From assembly GCF_018448935.1 (NCBI RefSeq), contig NZ_RCWC01000012.1, positions 1 through 64,000 of the forward strand: DNA of 64,000 bases, in the 5' to 3' direction. This DNA is from Photorhabdus noenieputensis (GTDB lineage: Bacteria > Pseudomonadota > Gammaproteobacteria > Enterobacterales > Enterobacteriaceae). A model generated the notes under the pieces. That model made no database searches. It saw nothing but the letters and a program-made list of their open reading frames with translations, and had not been told where the DNA came from. Position 1 is the stretch's first letter; each line of letters opens with the position of its first letter. The position numbers and the translations under genes are program-made. Shown here piece after piece: positions 18,874 to 27,783 of the stretch.

Positions 18874-20211
18874 ATGTTTGGTTTAAGTGCCTTGGAACTG
18901 GCCAGAATTCAATTCGCGTTTACCATCTCGTTTCATATTATCTTTCCGGCGATTACCATCGGGTTGGCAAGTTTTTTAGCCGTACTGGAAGGATTATGGC
19001 TGAAAACTCGGAATAGCGATTACAAAGTGCTATACCATTTCTGGTCGAAAATTTTTGCCGTTAACTTCGGTATGGGCGTGGTTTCCGGTCTGGTTATGGC
19101 TTACCAGTTTGGCACCAACTGGAGTTTTTTTTCTGATTTTGCTGGTTCGATCACCGGCCCATTACTGACTTACGAAGTACTGACCGCATTCTTTCTTGAA
19201 GCGGGCTTTCTCGGCGTTATGTTATTTGGCTGGAATCGTGTAGGTGAAAAATTACATTTCTTCGCCACCTTTATGGTGGCGCTAGGTACTCTGATATCCA
19301 CTTTTTGGATATTGGCCTCCAATAGCTGGATGCAAACCCCGCAAGGACACGAAATTGTCAATAATCAGGTCGTCCCCGTCGATTGGCTGGCAGTAATATT
19401 TAATCCCTCCTTTCCCTATCGCTTGGCCCATATGTCTACTGCGGCCTTCCTCGCCTCAGCATTCTTTGTTGCAGCTTCAGCGGCATGGCATTTATTAAAA
19501 GGCAATGACTCGACAACAATGAAAAAAATGCTGTCCATGTCGATGTGGATGATCCTGATTATTGCACCTTTACAGGCATTGATTGGTGATGCCCACGGTC
19601 TTAATACACTCAAACATCAACCCGCTAAAGTCGCGGCAATGGAAGGTCACTGGGAAAACCTTCCCGGCGAAGCGACTCCGCTTATCCTGTTTGGTATCCC
19701 GGATATGGCACGGGAAGAGACGCGCTATGCCGTCGAAATTCCTTATCTCGCCAGTCTGATTTTAACTCACAGTATAGATAAGCAGGTTCCTGCTCTTAAG
19801 GAGTTTCCACCGGAAGACAGACCAAACGCGCTTATGGTTTTCTGGTCATTTAGAGTAATGGTCGGCCTCGGTATGTTGATGATAGTTGTCGGCTTTTGGG
19901 GGCTTTGGTTGCGCTATAAGAGACGACTTTATCAGTCGAAAGCCTTCCTGCGTTTTCTATTATTGATGGCACCTTCCGGCCTGATCGCTATTCTTGCCGG
20001 TTGGTTTACTACCGAAATAGGCCGTCAACCGTGGGTAGTTTATGGTCTGCTACGCACCAAAGATGCGGTATCCGCACACGGTGAAATACATATGAGCATC
20101 AGTTTGTTGCTTTTCATCGCGGTTTACAGCTCGGTATTTGGTGTGGGTTACGCCTACATGATGAAACTTATCCGCAAAGGTCCCAAAAAGGAGTTAAACA
20201 ATGGGTATTGA
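18874..20211 (+). CDS. cydA: Cytochrome bd-type quinol oxidase subunit I, CIO (short Q-loop) type
   Basis: 445 residues, start after AAGAGG. Haem ligands of subunit I align well: His21 (SFHIIFP), His186 (YRLAHMST), acidic Glu101 and Glu109 around TYEVLTAFFLEAG, the quinol-site block HQPAKVAAMEGHWE, and GRQPWVVYGLLRT near the C-terminus. The Q-loop is short and the protein is about 80 residues shorter than E. coli CydA, as in CioA-type, often cyanide-tolerant oxidases. It oxidises quinol and reduces oxygen in the inner membrane without proton pumping. First gene of an operon with the next two, and divergent from the MocR-type regulator. Confidence 0.93.
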   Translation: MFGLSALELARIQFAFTISFHIIFPAITIGLASFLAVLEGLWLKTRNSDYKVLYHFWSKIFAVNFGMGVVSGLVMAYQFGTNWSFFSDFAGSITGPLLTYEVLTAFFLEAGFLGVMLFGWNRVGEKLHFFATFMVALGTLISTFWILASNSWMQTPQGHEIVNNQVVPVDWLAVIFNPSFPYRLAHMSTAAFLASAFFVAASAAWHLLKGNDSTTMKKMLSMSMWMILIIAPLQALIGDAHGLNTLKHQPAKVAAMEGHWENLPGEATPLILFGIPDMAREETRYAVEIPYLASLILTHSIDKQVPALKEFPPEDRPNALMVFWSFRVMVGLGMLMIVVGFWGLWLRYKRRLYQSKAFLRFLLLMAPSGLIAILAGWFTTEIGRQPWVVYGLLRTKDAVSAHGEIHMSISLLLFIAVYSSVFGVGYAYMMKLIRKGPKKELNNGY

Positions 20212-21208
20212 TCTGCCGTTAATCTGGTTCATCATTATTGTGTTCAGCATCATGATGTACATTGTCATGGATGGTTTTGATCTTGGGATTGGATTGCTCT
20301 ATCCCACGGTTAAAAGCGATAAAGATCGTGATTTAATGATGAACAGCGTTGCGCCGGTGTGGGATGGTAATGAAACCTGGCTGGTGCTTGGCGGCGCAGG
20401 TTTATTCGGCGCTTTTCCTTTGGCTTATGCCGTTATACTTGATGCGTTAACAATCCCCCTGACATTAATGTTATTTGGCCTGATCTTTCGTGGCGTCGCC
20501 TTTGAATTTCGTTTCAAAAGCGCGCCTGAGCATCGTCATATCTGGGACAAAGCCTTTATCAGCGGCTCTGTGATGGCGACATTTGTTCAAGGCGTGGTAG
20601 TAGGTGCCTTTATTCAAGGGTTCCCGGTGGAAAACCGAGCTTACGCCGGCGGCTATTTTGATTGGTTCTCACCCTTCCCCCTATTTTGTGGTTTTGGTCT
20701 GGTAGTTGCTTACGCATTGTTAGGCTGTGGCTGGCTAATTATGAAAACCGAAGGTCACTTACAACAAGAGATGTATCGTGTCGCCCGTCCGCTCATTTTT
20801 CTGATGCTGGCAGTTATCGCCATTATCAGTTTATGGACACCATTCATCCATCCGGCAATAGCTGAACGTTGGTTCAGCCTACCTAACCTGTTGTTCTTTC
20901 TCCCTGTGCCACTGTTGGTGGTTTGGGCTGGTTGGAAGCTACTATATTCAATCAAACGCCAAACCCATTACACACCGTTTCTATCAGCACTATTGCTAGT
21001 TTTCCTTGGCTACAGTGGATTGGGCATCAGTATCTGGCCTAACTTGATTCCACCGACAATCAGCTATGAAGCCGCAGCGGCACCACAACAAAGTTTAGGT
21101 TTTATGCTGGTCGGCGCTCTACTCATCATTCCAGTAATCTTGGTTTACACCTATTGGAGCTACTACGTTTTTCGGGGGAAAGTTAACCATGAACAAGGTT
21201 ACCACTAA
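20201..21208 (+). CDS. cydB: Cytochrome bd-type quinol oxidase subunit II
   Basis: 335 residues, eight to nine hydrophobic segments. Subunit II signatures are visible: MDGFDLGIGLLYP near the N-terminus, APVWDGNETWLVLGGAGLFGAFP and FRGVAFEFRFK. It forms the heterodimer with the 18874 product. The start overlaps the cydA stop by 11 bases, indicating translational coupling. Confidence 0.94.
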   Translation: MGIDLPLIWFIIIVFSIMMYIVMDGFDLGIGLLYPTVKSDKDRDLMMNSVAPVWDGNETWLVLGGAGLFGAFPLAYAVILDALTIPLTLMLFGLIFRGVAFEFRFKSAPEHRHIWDKAFISGSVMATFVQGVVVGAFIQGFPVENRAYAGGYFDWFSPFPLFCGFGLVVAYALLGCGWLIMKTEGHLQQEMYRVARPLIFLMLAVIAIISLWTPFIHPAIAERWFSLPNLLFFLPVPLLVVWAGWKLLYSIKRQTHYTPFLSALLLVFLGYSGLGISIWPNLIPPTISYEAAAAPQQSLGFMLVGALLIIPVILVYTYWSYYVFRGKVNHEQGYH

Positions 21209-21347
21209 TCAAAGCACCCCACGCCCCTCTGTATGGAAACGGATAGGCTGGATGGCAATGATCTGGTTATGCAGTGTGATGGCTCTTTTTGCTGTTTCCA
21301 CACTATTTCGCCTTTTAATGACAGCAGCAGGTATGAAATTGAAGTAA
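21189..21347 (+). CDS. Small DUF2474-like membrane protein of the oxidase operon
   Basis: 52 residues, overlapping the end of cydB by 20 bases. The sequence has a basic N-terminus (RPSVWKRIGWMAMIW) and one transmembrane helix (about 19-45). DUF2474 proteins occupy this position after cioAB-type genes and resemble CydX/CydZ-like accessory subunits that stabilise the oxidase. Short, but position, start and membrane topology all fit. Confidence 0.8.
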   Translation: MNKVTTNQSTPRPSVWKRIGWMAMIWLCSVMALFAVSTLFRLLMTAAGMKLK

Positions 21348-21414
21348 TTATTAACACTATTTAATAAATTGAGCTAAAGTTTTCATCAGTATTGCAGAAC
21401 GGAATCTTAGCCTG

Positions 21415-22644
21415 ATGAAAACAAGTTCAAATAACACCATTTTCAAAAATCAAAAACTGTTTGTAATCAACTCTATTATAAATTTATTTTTACTTTTTAT
21501 ACTGTTGTTGATTAACAAACCGTCGATTCCAGATTTAATTTTACCGTTATTGATAATGTTAAGCATTACAAATGTCTACTTCCTGATAAAAGTGGTGCAT
21601 AATTCTGCTCCCGTTAAAGAATGGCAACATGCAAGATACAAAGCAGAAATTAACGCACTGAAACAAAAAAATGGCTATTTAGATTTTCTCTGTCAAAGCC
21701 ATTTCAAACTGCAAAATTGTAAACTGCTACCTGAAAAGCTTCAGGAGATTTTTTCCCACCTCAATCGCCTGATCCCTTTCTGTGAAGCCAAAATCATCTT
21801 TTATCCATCGCAACAAGAATATTTCTTCCGTAATCCTCATCAATGCCCTTATTTCGATATGCCGCTTATTACAAGATGGAATTTAGATGACAATATTGAT
21901 AACTATGGAACACTCTGGATAAAGACACACAGAAATAGTGATCTCACTCCCGCTGAAAAAAGTCTGGTCCAAGAGGTAGTGACTTTAATGACAAATAAAC
22001 TATTACGGGAAAATCAGCTCCAATGCCAACATCAGAGTATATTGGCCGCCGAGAGAGCCGCTATTTCCCGTGAACTCCACGATTCCATCGCTCAATCCCT
22101 CTCTTTCCTTAAGATTCAAGTTAATTGCCTCTATATCGGCAGTGATAATTTACCCAAGCAAAGTTTAACCTCACTGAATATGATTAAAGATGAGTTGAAT
22201 ATTGCCTATCGCCAGCTAAGAGAATTACTGGCAACTTTCAGGAACGAACAACCTCAATGTAATCTACAAGAATCTTTACAGGACTTGATTAATGAATTTA
22301 ACCACCGTCTAGGCTTTAACATTGAATTCAATTACCGCCTGACACATCAGCACATTCCTGACAGTTACAGCAAACATTTGATACAAATCATTCGGGAATG
22401 CTTGAATAACTGTTATAAGCATGCTGATGCCAATTGGATCAGTGTCCGCATTTATCCGATTGATGACAAAATTATTACAGTTGTCAGTGATAACGGTCAA
22501 GGTATCAATCTCGACTCCGCTAATAAAAACAAATTTGGTATGGCTATTATGCAAGATAGAGTTTCTATCCTGGGTGGACAATTACAGATAAAAAATCGTA
22601 AACATGGTGGTACAGAGATAGAAATTCAATTTTCACTGGATTGA
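21415..22644 (+). CDS. NarX/NarQ-like histidine kinase lacking the nitrate sensor
   Basis: 409 residues. Two hydrophobic segments (about 14-34 and 39-60) with a very short connector replace the periplasmic nitrate-binding domain and HAMP of NarX/NarQ. A cytoplasmic GAF-like region (about 85-195) contains several cysteines (Cys93, Cys102, Cys123, Cys144). The HisKA_3 dimerisation motif ERAAISRELHDSIAQSLSFLKIQ carries the phospho-acceptor His222. The HATPase domain has ECLNNCYKHA, VSDNGQGI and GLA-like FGMAIMQDR. No response regulator lies alongside; the nearest NarL-family one is UvrY at 38.5 kb, which normally pairs with BarA. Being just after an oxygen-using oxidase operon, a redox-sensing role is a reasonable guess only. 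Confidence 0.82.
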   Translation: MKTSSNNTIFKNQKLFVINSIINLFLLFILLLINKPSIPDLILPLLIMLSITNVYFLIKVVHNSAPVKEWQHARYKAEINALKQKNGYLDFLCQSHFKLQNCKLLPEKLQEIFSHLNRLIPFCEAKIIFYPSQQEYFFRNPHQCPYFDMPLITRWNLDDNIDNYGTLWIKTHRNSDLTPAEKSLVQEVVTLMTNKLLRENQLQCQHQSILAAERAAISRELHDSIAQSLSFLKIQVNCLYIGSDNLPKQSLTSLNMIKDELNIAYRQLRELLATFRNEQPQCNLQESLQDLINEFNHRLGFNIEFNYRLTHQHIPDSYSKHLIQIIRECLNNCYKHADANWISVRIYPIDDKIITVVSDNGQGINLDSANKNKFGMAIMQDRVSILGGQLQIKNRKHGGTEIEIQFSLD

Positions 22645-22689
22645 AAAAGACAGATAAATCCCATTACCGACAGCAGCACAGTTTATTGA

Positions 22690-22706
22690 ATGATAATAAT
22701 TATCAT
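22690..22706 (+). promoter_or_regulatory. Fur box
   Basis: ATGATAATAATTATCAT is a perfect palindrome close to the Fur consensus, 77 bp before the siderophore-interacting protein start. It predicts iron-repressed transcription. Confidence 0.75.
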
Positions 22707-22782
22707 TTATGTTAATTGCTGTTACACTAACTTTGGTTTTATCAGATAATAACCTTAGGTAAATTTTCCAGAGGAATTTTAC

Positions 22783-23616
22783 GTGACTAATAGCACAATT
22801 GAAGAAAAAAATATTTACCGTCCTGCACCACCAAGGCTTGTTCAGGTAAAAAACATTTTCGATGTGACACCTAATATGCGCAGCATTACTTTCACCAGCG
22901 AGTGTCTGGGCAGTTATCCCACAGAATGTGAAGGCGGGCACCTAAAGATATTCTTACCGCTTCCGGGACAAACTAAACCGGTATTACCGACTTTATCGCC
23001 AGAAGGCCCAATATGGCCACCGAAAGAACTGCGTCCAATTACTCGCACTTACTCGGTTCGAGCCATTCGTACCGAACAAAAAGAGATCGATATTGAGTTT
23101 GCACTACACCATAATGGCGGCCCGGCAGTGGAATTTGCTTATAAGGCCCAAATTGGTGACTGGATCGGTATCACTAATCCCGGCGGCCCAGATCCATTAT
23201 TGCCAAAAGTCAGCCACTACTATATGGCTGGCGACCCAAGTTCCCTACCTGCTATTGCCGCGCTACTGGAAACAGTAAAACCTGATGCGACTGGACAGAT
23301 CATTATTCGTATCGAAAGTGAGCAAGATATGCAGGAATTAAAAAAGCCGGCTGGAATAGCGGTTCACTGGATCACGGGTGATATTGAAATAACTGACACA
23401 ATCGTATCTGAATTCAAATCCTGGTCATTACCAGCAGAAGATGTCACTTTCTGGCTTGCCGGTGAAGATAAGCTGGTAAAAGAACTTCGTCGCTATATTC
23501 GCCGAGAAAAAGGCTATGAACGCCACCAGCTATATGCCATTCCTTACTGGAGGCATGGCTTTGATGAGGAAGGTTATCATGTCCTGCGTCATGAAGTGAT
23601 GGATAGCGGCGATTAA
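22783..23616 (+). CDS. Siderophore-interacting protein (ferric-siderophore reductase, SIP/ViuB family)
   Basis: 277 residues from a GTG with a GAGG site 8 bases upstream. FAD-binding ferredoxin-reductase fold: RTYSVRAIR (flavin-binding RxYS/T), IDIEFALHHNGGPAVEFAYKAQIGDWIGITNPGG, then a C-terminal SIP domain with YYMAGDPSSLPAIAALLE and FWLAGEDKLVKELRRYIRREKG. Proteins of this family (YqjH, ViuB) reduce ferric siderophores in the cytoplasm to release iron. The upstream Fur box supports iron control. It is a single-gene unit. Confidence 0.92.
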   Translation: MTNSTIEEKNIYRPAPPRLVQVKNIFDVTPNMRSITFTSECLGSYPTECEGGHLKIFLPLPGQTKPVLPTLSPEGPIWPPKELRPITRTYSVRAIRTEQKEIDIEFALHHNGGPAVEFAYKAQIGDWIGITNPGGPDPLLPKVSHYYMAGDPSSLPAIAALLETVKPDATGQIIIRIESEQDMQELKKPAGIAVHWITGDIEITDTIVSEFKSWSLPAEDVTFWLAGEDKLVKELRRYIRREKGYERHQLYAIPYWRHGFDEEGYHVLRHEVMDSGD

Positions 23617-23760
23617 TGGCCTTACATGCCTTACATATTTATACTCGCTTAATCCCCCTCACTTACTGAAATCAGAAGGTGAGGGAATCAGCGATATTGA
23701 TATTATCAGCAACATCACTTTAAACGAGGTTTTTAAAATCGAAGAAATGCGATTGACGAT

Positions 23761-23799
23761 AACTCAATCCCTATTGAGTTTGTAACATTTTGTTACAAA
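23761..23799 (+). promoter_or_regulatory. Adjacent palindromes, likely regulatory
   Basis: AACTCAAT-CCCT-ATTGAGTT (23761-23780) abuts TTTGTAACA-TTT-TGTTACAAA (23779-23799). The first looks like an RNA hairpin, the second like a protein-binding dyad. Together followed by a T-rich stretch they could also be a terminator. Confidence 0.4.
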
Positions 23800-23880
23800 T
23801 TTATTTTTTGTAAATAAAAAAATGAAAATTTTCTCTTGCTATTTGGTGATGATTTAATAATCATAACCGAGTTCCATCAT

Positions 23881-23940
23881 ATGGACAGTATGAAGGACAT
23901 TTCAACTCCTGTTCCCTTATTCAAAGGGATTAATCGATAG
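23881..23940 (+). CDS. Possible 19-codon peptide
   Basis: ATG at 23881 opens MDSMKDISTPVPLFKGINR then TAG; an internal ATG at 23890 would give 16 residues. There is no convincing ribosome site, but the stop codon runs straight into a perfect hairpin, the arrangement of a leader peptide or tiny secreted peptide. Not recognised; could be chance. Confidence 0.2.
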   Translation: MDSMKDISTPVPLFKGINR

Positions 23941-23964
23941 GAATACATTTCTGTATTCCTATCG
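23935..23964 (+). terminator. Perfect 13-bp hairpin
   Basis: CGATAGGAATACA and TGTATTCCTATCG pair perfectly around a four-base TTTC loop. No T-tract follows, so it may be an attenuator or RNA element rather than a standard terminator. Confidence 0.4.
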
Positions 23965-24207
23965 TTCAACTCACTATTACTCACGGTATAAGCGGTGTTT
24001 CTTATCTGTGGTAATAGGATTTTTACTATCTTGTTTCTTTAGTGACGAAATCAATGACTGCTATCCCAACGGGATATTTATGCTGATTTCATTAGCATGA
24101 TGATAAAGGTGATTGATAGCCGGACGGGGAAGTCTTGTGGGATTTTCACCACATGATGTTTGGGCTGCGAGCCTATCTGTAACGTTAATCGTAAGGAAAT
24201 AGTATCA

Positions 24208-26130
24208 ATGAGCAAATTAAGCCCACTCTATTGTCTTGACTGTAAAAATATACTGAAAAACTGGATAGAATTTCAGTTGGTGGATGAACAGGGGAAACCC
24301 TTGGTCAATATGCCTTATCGTTTGAAAATCCGTGGAAATCCTTTGCTGGGACGTAAAGGCGTTACCGATGGTAATGGATTATTACGGGAAGAAGATATGC
24401 CACCCCATCCGGTAACTTTGTATATCAGTGCCCAACCGCTGGCTGATGAAATGGAACAGCGCCCGTTGCGGGAAATACGTGGCGAAGGGGCCTCTGTGGT
24501 GAAACCAAAAGCGGAAGCCGAAGGCTATCAATATCGTTATGTGACTATCGGGCAGATCAGTGATGGGTTGCCGGAGATTAAAGATTGGAAAGATTCTAAA
24601 GATATTCCACCACCTTATCATTTCCCGGACCCGGAGCCAAAAGGCTATCAGGTTCATCCGGTGAATCGACGATATGTTCTGGAAGTCTGTCCTTTCCGGG
24701 CCTGGGTTTTACTGCTACATCATCAAAAAGAGTATTCCATTGTGAATGCTTATAACCAGTGCTTGATGAGCGTACTGGCTTATGCTGATGGGGATGTCGA
24801 TGTTGAAGGTTCTGTGAAACACTTTTTTAACCGGCAAATGGTGGATGTTTCAAAATTGCCCTATAAAGTGGAAGCATTGTCGGCAACACCTGTGGTTTAC
24901 GATGTACCGTTTAGTAAACGTTATGCCCGGGTGGAGTTTATTGATTCGCAAGCAGGGAACAACAAACAGGGTGATACCAAACTGTTTTATGCTGCCAGTG
25001 AGAAAGATGTGATTGTCAGTTGGCGGGGAACCGCTAGCCTGGATAATTACCTGACTGATGCCACTTTCCAGCCATTGGCTTTAAGTTGCGATGATGACAA
25101 AGCATTGTGCAGTGAGTTTATTCATCATGGTAAAGTGCATAAAGGGTTTTGGGAGGCATTTAATCTGGTTGGAAAACTAACAGTTCCCAGCGATGATAAA
25201 AAGAAAGAAGTATTCAGTGACATCCAGAATTTGATTAAAAATAGAAAGTTATTTATCTGTGGTCACAGCTTGGGGGGAGCCTTAGCATTATTGCACAGCG
25301 CACAACTGAAAGAACACAATCCTTGTCTCTACAGTTACGGGATGCCACGAACACTCACTCGTAGTGCGGTAGAGGAATTATCTTCTATTATCCACTATCG
25401 TCATGTTAATGAAGATGATGTAATCCCTGCTGTGCCATTTGAGCAGGATATGGATAATGTTTTTTTCAATTACTGGACGTTGGCGGGGTATGACTGGGAA
25501 ATTATGAAATTATTGTCACCGTCACCGATTATTCAGGCAATTAAGCAGGCGACAGCCAGTAAAGAAATTTATCTGCATCATGGTAAAGTTGTTCATTTTT
25601 TTCAAGCCAACAGTTGTCCAGAATGGCTGATTTCCGCCCGGAATATCTCCCTGATAACCGGTGTTGCTGAAAAAATATTGGATAACACTACAAAACTCTA
25701 CTTAATTCCTGAGTTAAATCAGGAAACAGAAAAGGATTTTTCGCTGGCCGGTGAGCGGCAAAATGCGTTGTTTAATCAGCTCAGTCAACAAGAAAAAGAC
25801 AAGTTGTTTGTTGAAAACAGAAGTGCTGATTTGAAAGGTGGGTTCGGTTTTTCTAATCATAGCTCGTATAAATATGCGGGTTATATTGACAAGCGGCTCA
25901 GAGAGTTATGCGAACCGGATAAGATTACGGTTTATCAGGACAGTCAGCGTCAATTTAAGGCGAAAATGGATAATCATAAGATGCTTATCCCTGACAATAT
26001 TTACTACCGAAATCTCTATTTTCTGGATATGGATAAGCAGTTAATAAAATCACTGACGGTCAGCCAGCAGGAAGAACAAGGGGAACTGGCCTTACAGCAT
26101 TACTGTGATAAAAAGGAACTGTCCGTATGA
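24208..26130 (+). CDS. Class 3 lipase-domain protein, predicted type VI secretion lipase effector
   Basis: 640 residues from the ATG at 24208 (AAGGA upstream); an in-frame ATG at 24160 lacks support. Residues about 18-75 look like a small beta-sandwich adaptor (FQLVDEQGKPLVNMPYRLKIRG...GVTDGNG). Residues about 175-430 are a class 3 lipase domain with the nucleophile elbow CGHSLGG (Ser354) and a probable acid in HVNEDDVIPAVPF (Asp403 or Asp404); LHHGKVVHFF may supply the His. The C-terminal 200 residues are unassigned. Such lipases attack membrane phospholipids of rival cells or hosts. There is no signal peptide, and membrane-anchored candidate immunity genes follow directly, as for Tle-type T6SS effectors. 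Secretion route is inference; no vgrG or hcp is nearby. Confidence 0.82.
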   Translation: MSKLSPLYCLDCKNILKNWIEFQLVDEQGKPLVNMPYRLKIRGNPLLGRKGVTDGNGLLREEDMPPHPVTLYISAQPLADEMEQRPLREIRGEGASVVKPKAEAEGYQYRYVTIGQISDGLPEIKDWKDSKDIPPPYHFPDPEPKGYQVHPVNRRYVLEVCPFRAWVLLLHHQKEYSIVNAYNQCLMSVLAYADGDVDVEGSVKHFFNRQMVDVSKLPYKVEALSATPVVYDVPFSKRYARVEFIDSQAGNNKQGDTKLFYAASEKDVIVSWRGTASLDNYLTDATFQPLALSCDDDKALCSEFIHHGKVHKGFWEAFNLVGKLTVPSDDKKKEVFSDIQNLIKNRKLFICGHSLGGALALLHSAQLKEHNPCLYSYGMPRTLTRSAVEELSSIIHYRHVNEDDVIPAVPFEQDMDNVFFNYWTLAGYDWEIMKLLSPSPIIQAIKQATASKEIYLHHGKVVHFFQANSCPEWLISARNISLITGVAEKILDNTTKLYLIPELNQETEKDFSLAGERQNALFNQLSQQEKDKLFVENRSADLKGGFGFSNHSSYKYAGYIDKRLRELCEPDKITVYQDSQRQFKAKMDNHKMLIPDNIYYRNLYFLDMDKQLIKSLTVSQQEEQGELALQHYCDKKELSV

Positions 26131-26870
26131 AAATATTGAAGATAACGCTGTCCTTATTATTTCTCTATTCTATTTACTGGGCGTTTGGTGACACCTTTTT
26201 TGACTGGCTTTTTCCTTTTTCACCTGACGAGAAGAAACAGTTGATTACGGTGGAAGGTGTCGTGCCGAAATACACAAAACCGTATGTGTCTGCGCAATAT
26301 ATCTCAAAAGACTGCCTTAGATATCAGTTTGATGCAGGTATGTCGCCTTATCAAGTGCCGACCTATTATGGATTAGATTTGGATGTAAAAGCTGATCCAC
26401 AAACTGGTTACTTTCAGGCGAAATTGCCTTTCAATGGTGGAGGATGGTGTAAATGGAAAATCAATCAGGCTTCTGTGGCAGTAAGGTATATCGATGTCCG
26501 ACATCTGGTGAAAGATGCTGTACCGTATGCGGGAACCGGTTTAATTGCATTTGTCAATGATGCAGTTCGGACAAACATTAGCGAAATTGCAGCATTGAAT
26601 ACCATTGATTTCAGCCCAATTATTTACCCTGTTTTGGAAATGGCTGAGGGGAGCCCAAAAAGAATATTTTTACAGGGTAAAGTTAGTATGTATCCCTTTC
26701 GATTCAGGTTAACGCCGGATGCTGAATGGAAAATTATCTATAAGCCTAAACTGGATGAAACTAAGATGCCGAAAGTTATTATCACTAACGGAAGGGGAGA
26801 ATGGGTTGAATATCCCAGAGGACATATTGAAATCAATACCCAAATGGTAGATACCCGTTACATAAAGTAA
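26127..26870 (+). CDS. Putative lipase immunity protein, copy 1
   Basis: 247 residues. The ATGA overlap with the lipase stop implies coupled synthesis. An N-terminal hydrophobic anchor (about 5-22, ITLSLLFLYSIYWAF) precedes a soluble domain that would sit in the periplasm, where a phospholipase effector acts. Notable motifs shared by all three copies: VEGV-PKYTKPYVSA, ISKDCL-Y, LDVKADP-TGYFQ, GGGWCKWKINQA and KPKLDETKMPK. The family is unknown to me; function is inferred from position, topology and duplication. Confidence 0.75.
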   Translation: MKILKITLSLLFLYSIYWAFGDTFFDWLFPFSPDEKKQLITVEGVVPKYTKPYVSAQYISKDCLRYQFDAGMSPYQVPTYYGLDLDVKADPQTGYFQAKLPFNGGGWCKWKINQASVAVRYIDVRHLVKDAVPYAGTGLIAFVNDAVRTNISEIAALNTIDFSPIIYPVLEMAEGSPKRIFLQGKVSMYPFRFRLTPDAEWKIIYKPKLDETKMPKVIITNGRGEWVEYPRGHIEINTQMVDTRYIK

Positions 26871-26944
26871 CGTTCTATAAGGTTGTGTTACCAGTTTATC
26901 TAAATGCCAACATGAGAATACTGTTATTAAAAGGAACTGTCCGT

Positions 26945-27682
26945 ATGAAAATATTGAAGATAACGCTGTCCTTATTATTTCTCTATTTTATTTACTGGGC
27001 GTTTGGCGACACCTTTTTTAACTGGCTATTTCCCTTTTCGTCTGATGGAAAGGGACCGTGGATCACGGTAGAGGGCGTTATGCCGAAATATACAAAACCG
27101 TATGTGTCGGCAGAATATATCTCAAAAGATTGTCTTGAGTATGAGTTTAGTGCAGCTATGACACCTCATAAGGTACCGACCTATAACGGATTGAGTCTGG
27201 ATGTGAAGGCTGATCCAAAAACCGGTTATTTTCAGACAAAATTACCTTTTAGTGGTGGAGGTTGGTGTAAATGGAAAATCAACCAAGCATTTGTGGCAGT
27301 GGGGTATGCCGATGTTAGTCATCTGGTAAAAGATGCTGTGCCTTCTTCGGGAACAGGATTAGCTGCCTTTATTAATGACGCAGCGCAAACAAATTATTCT
27401 GGCACATTGAATACTATAGATTACAGACCGGTTATTTACCCTATTTTAAACGTGGTCGAGGGATATCCAAACGGAATTTCCTTACAGGGGGAGGTGGCTT
27501 TATTTCCTTTTTGGCTGAAATTAATTCCAGGAGCGGAGTGGAAAATCACCTTTAAACCTAAGCTGGATGAAACAAAAATGCCAAAAATTACTGTCACTAA
27601 TGGAAAAGGCGAATGGGTTGAATATCCTAATGGAAGAATTGACCTCCATCGCCACACAATAGACTACTGGAAAATAAAGTAG
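26945..27682 (+). CDS. Putative lipase immunity protein, copy 2
   Basis: 245 residues from the ATG at 26945, which keeps the AAAGGAACTGTCCGT leader found before the other copies; an upstream in-frame start at 26885 is not supported. It has the same anchor plus domain plan, but is the most divergent copy (SAAMTPHKVPTYNGLSLDVKADP, NGKGEWVEYPNGRIDLH). Divergence may track a different lipase allele. Confidence 0.75.
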   Translation: MKILKITLSLLFLYFIYWAFGDTFFNWLFPFSSDGKGPWITVEGVMPKYTKPYVSAEYISKDCLEYEFSAAMTPHKVPTYNGLSLDVKADPKTGYFQTKLPFSGGGWCKWKINQAFVAVGYADVSHLVKDAVPSSGTGLAAFINDAAQTNYSGTLNTIDYRPVIYPILNVVEGYPNGISLQGEVALFPFWLKLIPGAEWKITFKPKLDETKMPKITVTNGKGEWVEYPNGRIDLHRHTIDYWKIK

Positions 27683-27712
27683 CGTTATCAGAGTTTCCAG
27701 TAAAAATCATTG

Positions 27713-27783
27713 GCCGTCAGTCCTCAGGAAGAACAAGGGGAACTGGCCTTACAGCATTACTGTGATAAACAGGAACTGTCCGT
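27713..27783 (+). pseudogene. Remnant of the lipase 3' end between immunity copies 2 and 3
   Basis: About 65 bp here repeat the last part of the lipase gene (GGAAGAACAAGGGGAACTGG, through TTACTGTGATAAA-AGGAACTGTCCGT), immediately before immunity copy 3. It shows that copy 3 arose by duplicating a unit containing the lipase end and the immunity gene. Confidence 0.8.

Larger units (their letters stand above)
23617..24207. other. Structured intergenic region upstream of the lipase operon
   Basis: About 590 bp. It contains, in order, a possible terminator hairpin of the siderophore gene (CCCTCAC...GTGAGGG, 23656-23687), two abutting palindromes (23761-23799), a short 16-19-codon open frame and a 13-bp perfect hairpin (listed separately). 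No larger gene is supported. Confidence 0.5.

Noticed and set aside
21189-21347. Considered as CydX rather than DUF2474
   Set aside because: Longer than CydX and with the RPSVWKRIGWM start and CIO-type neighbours of DUF2474; role would be similar.
24160-24207. Upstream extension of the lipase
   Set aside because: The ATG at 24160 has no ribosome site, while the one at 24208 follows AAGGA and begins at the conserved domain.
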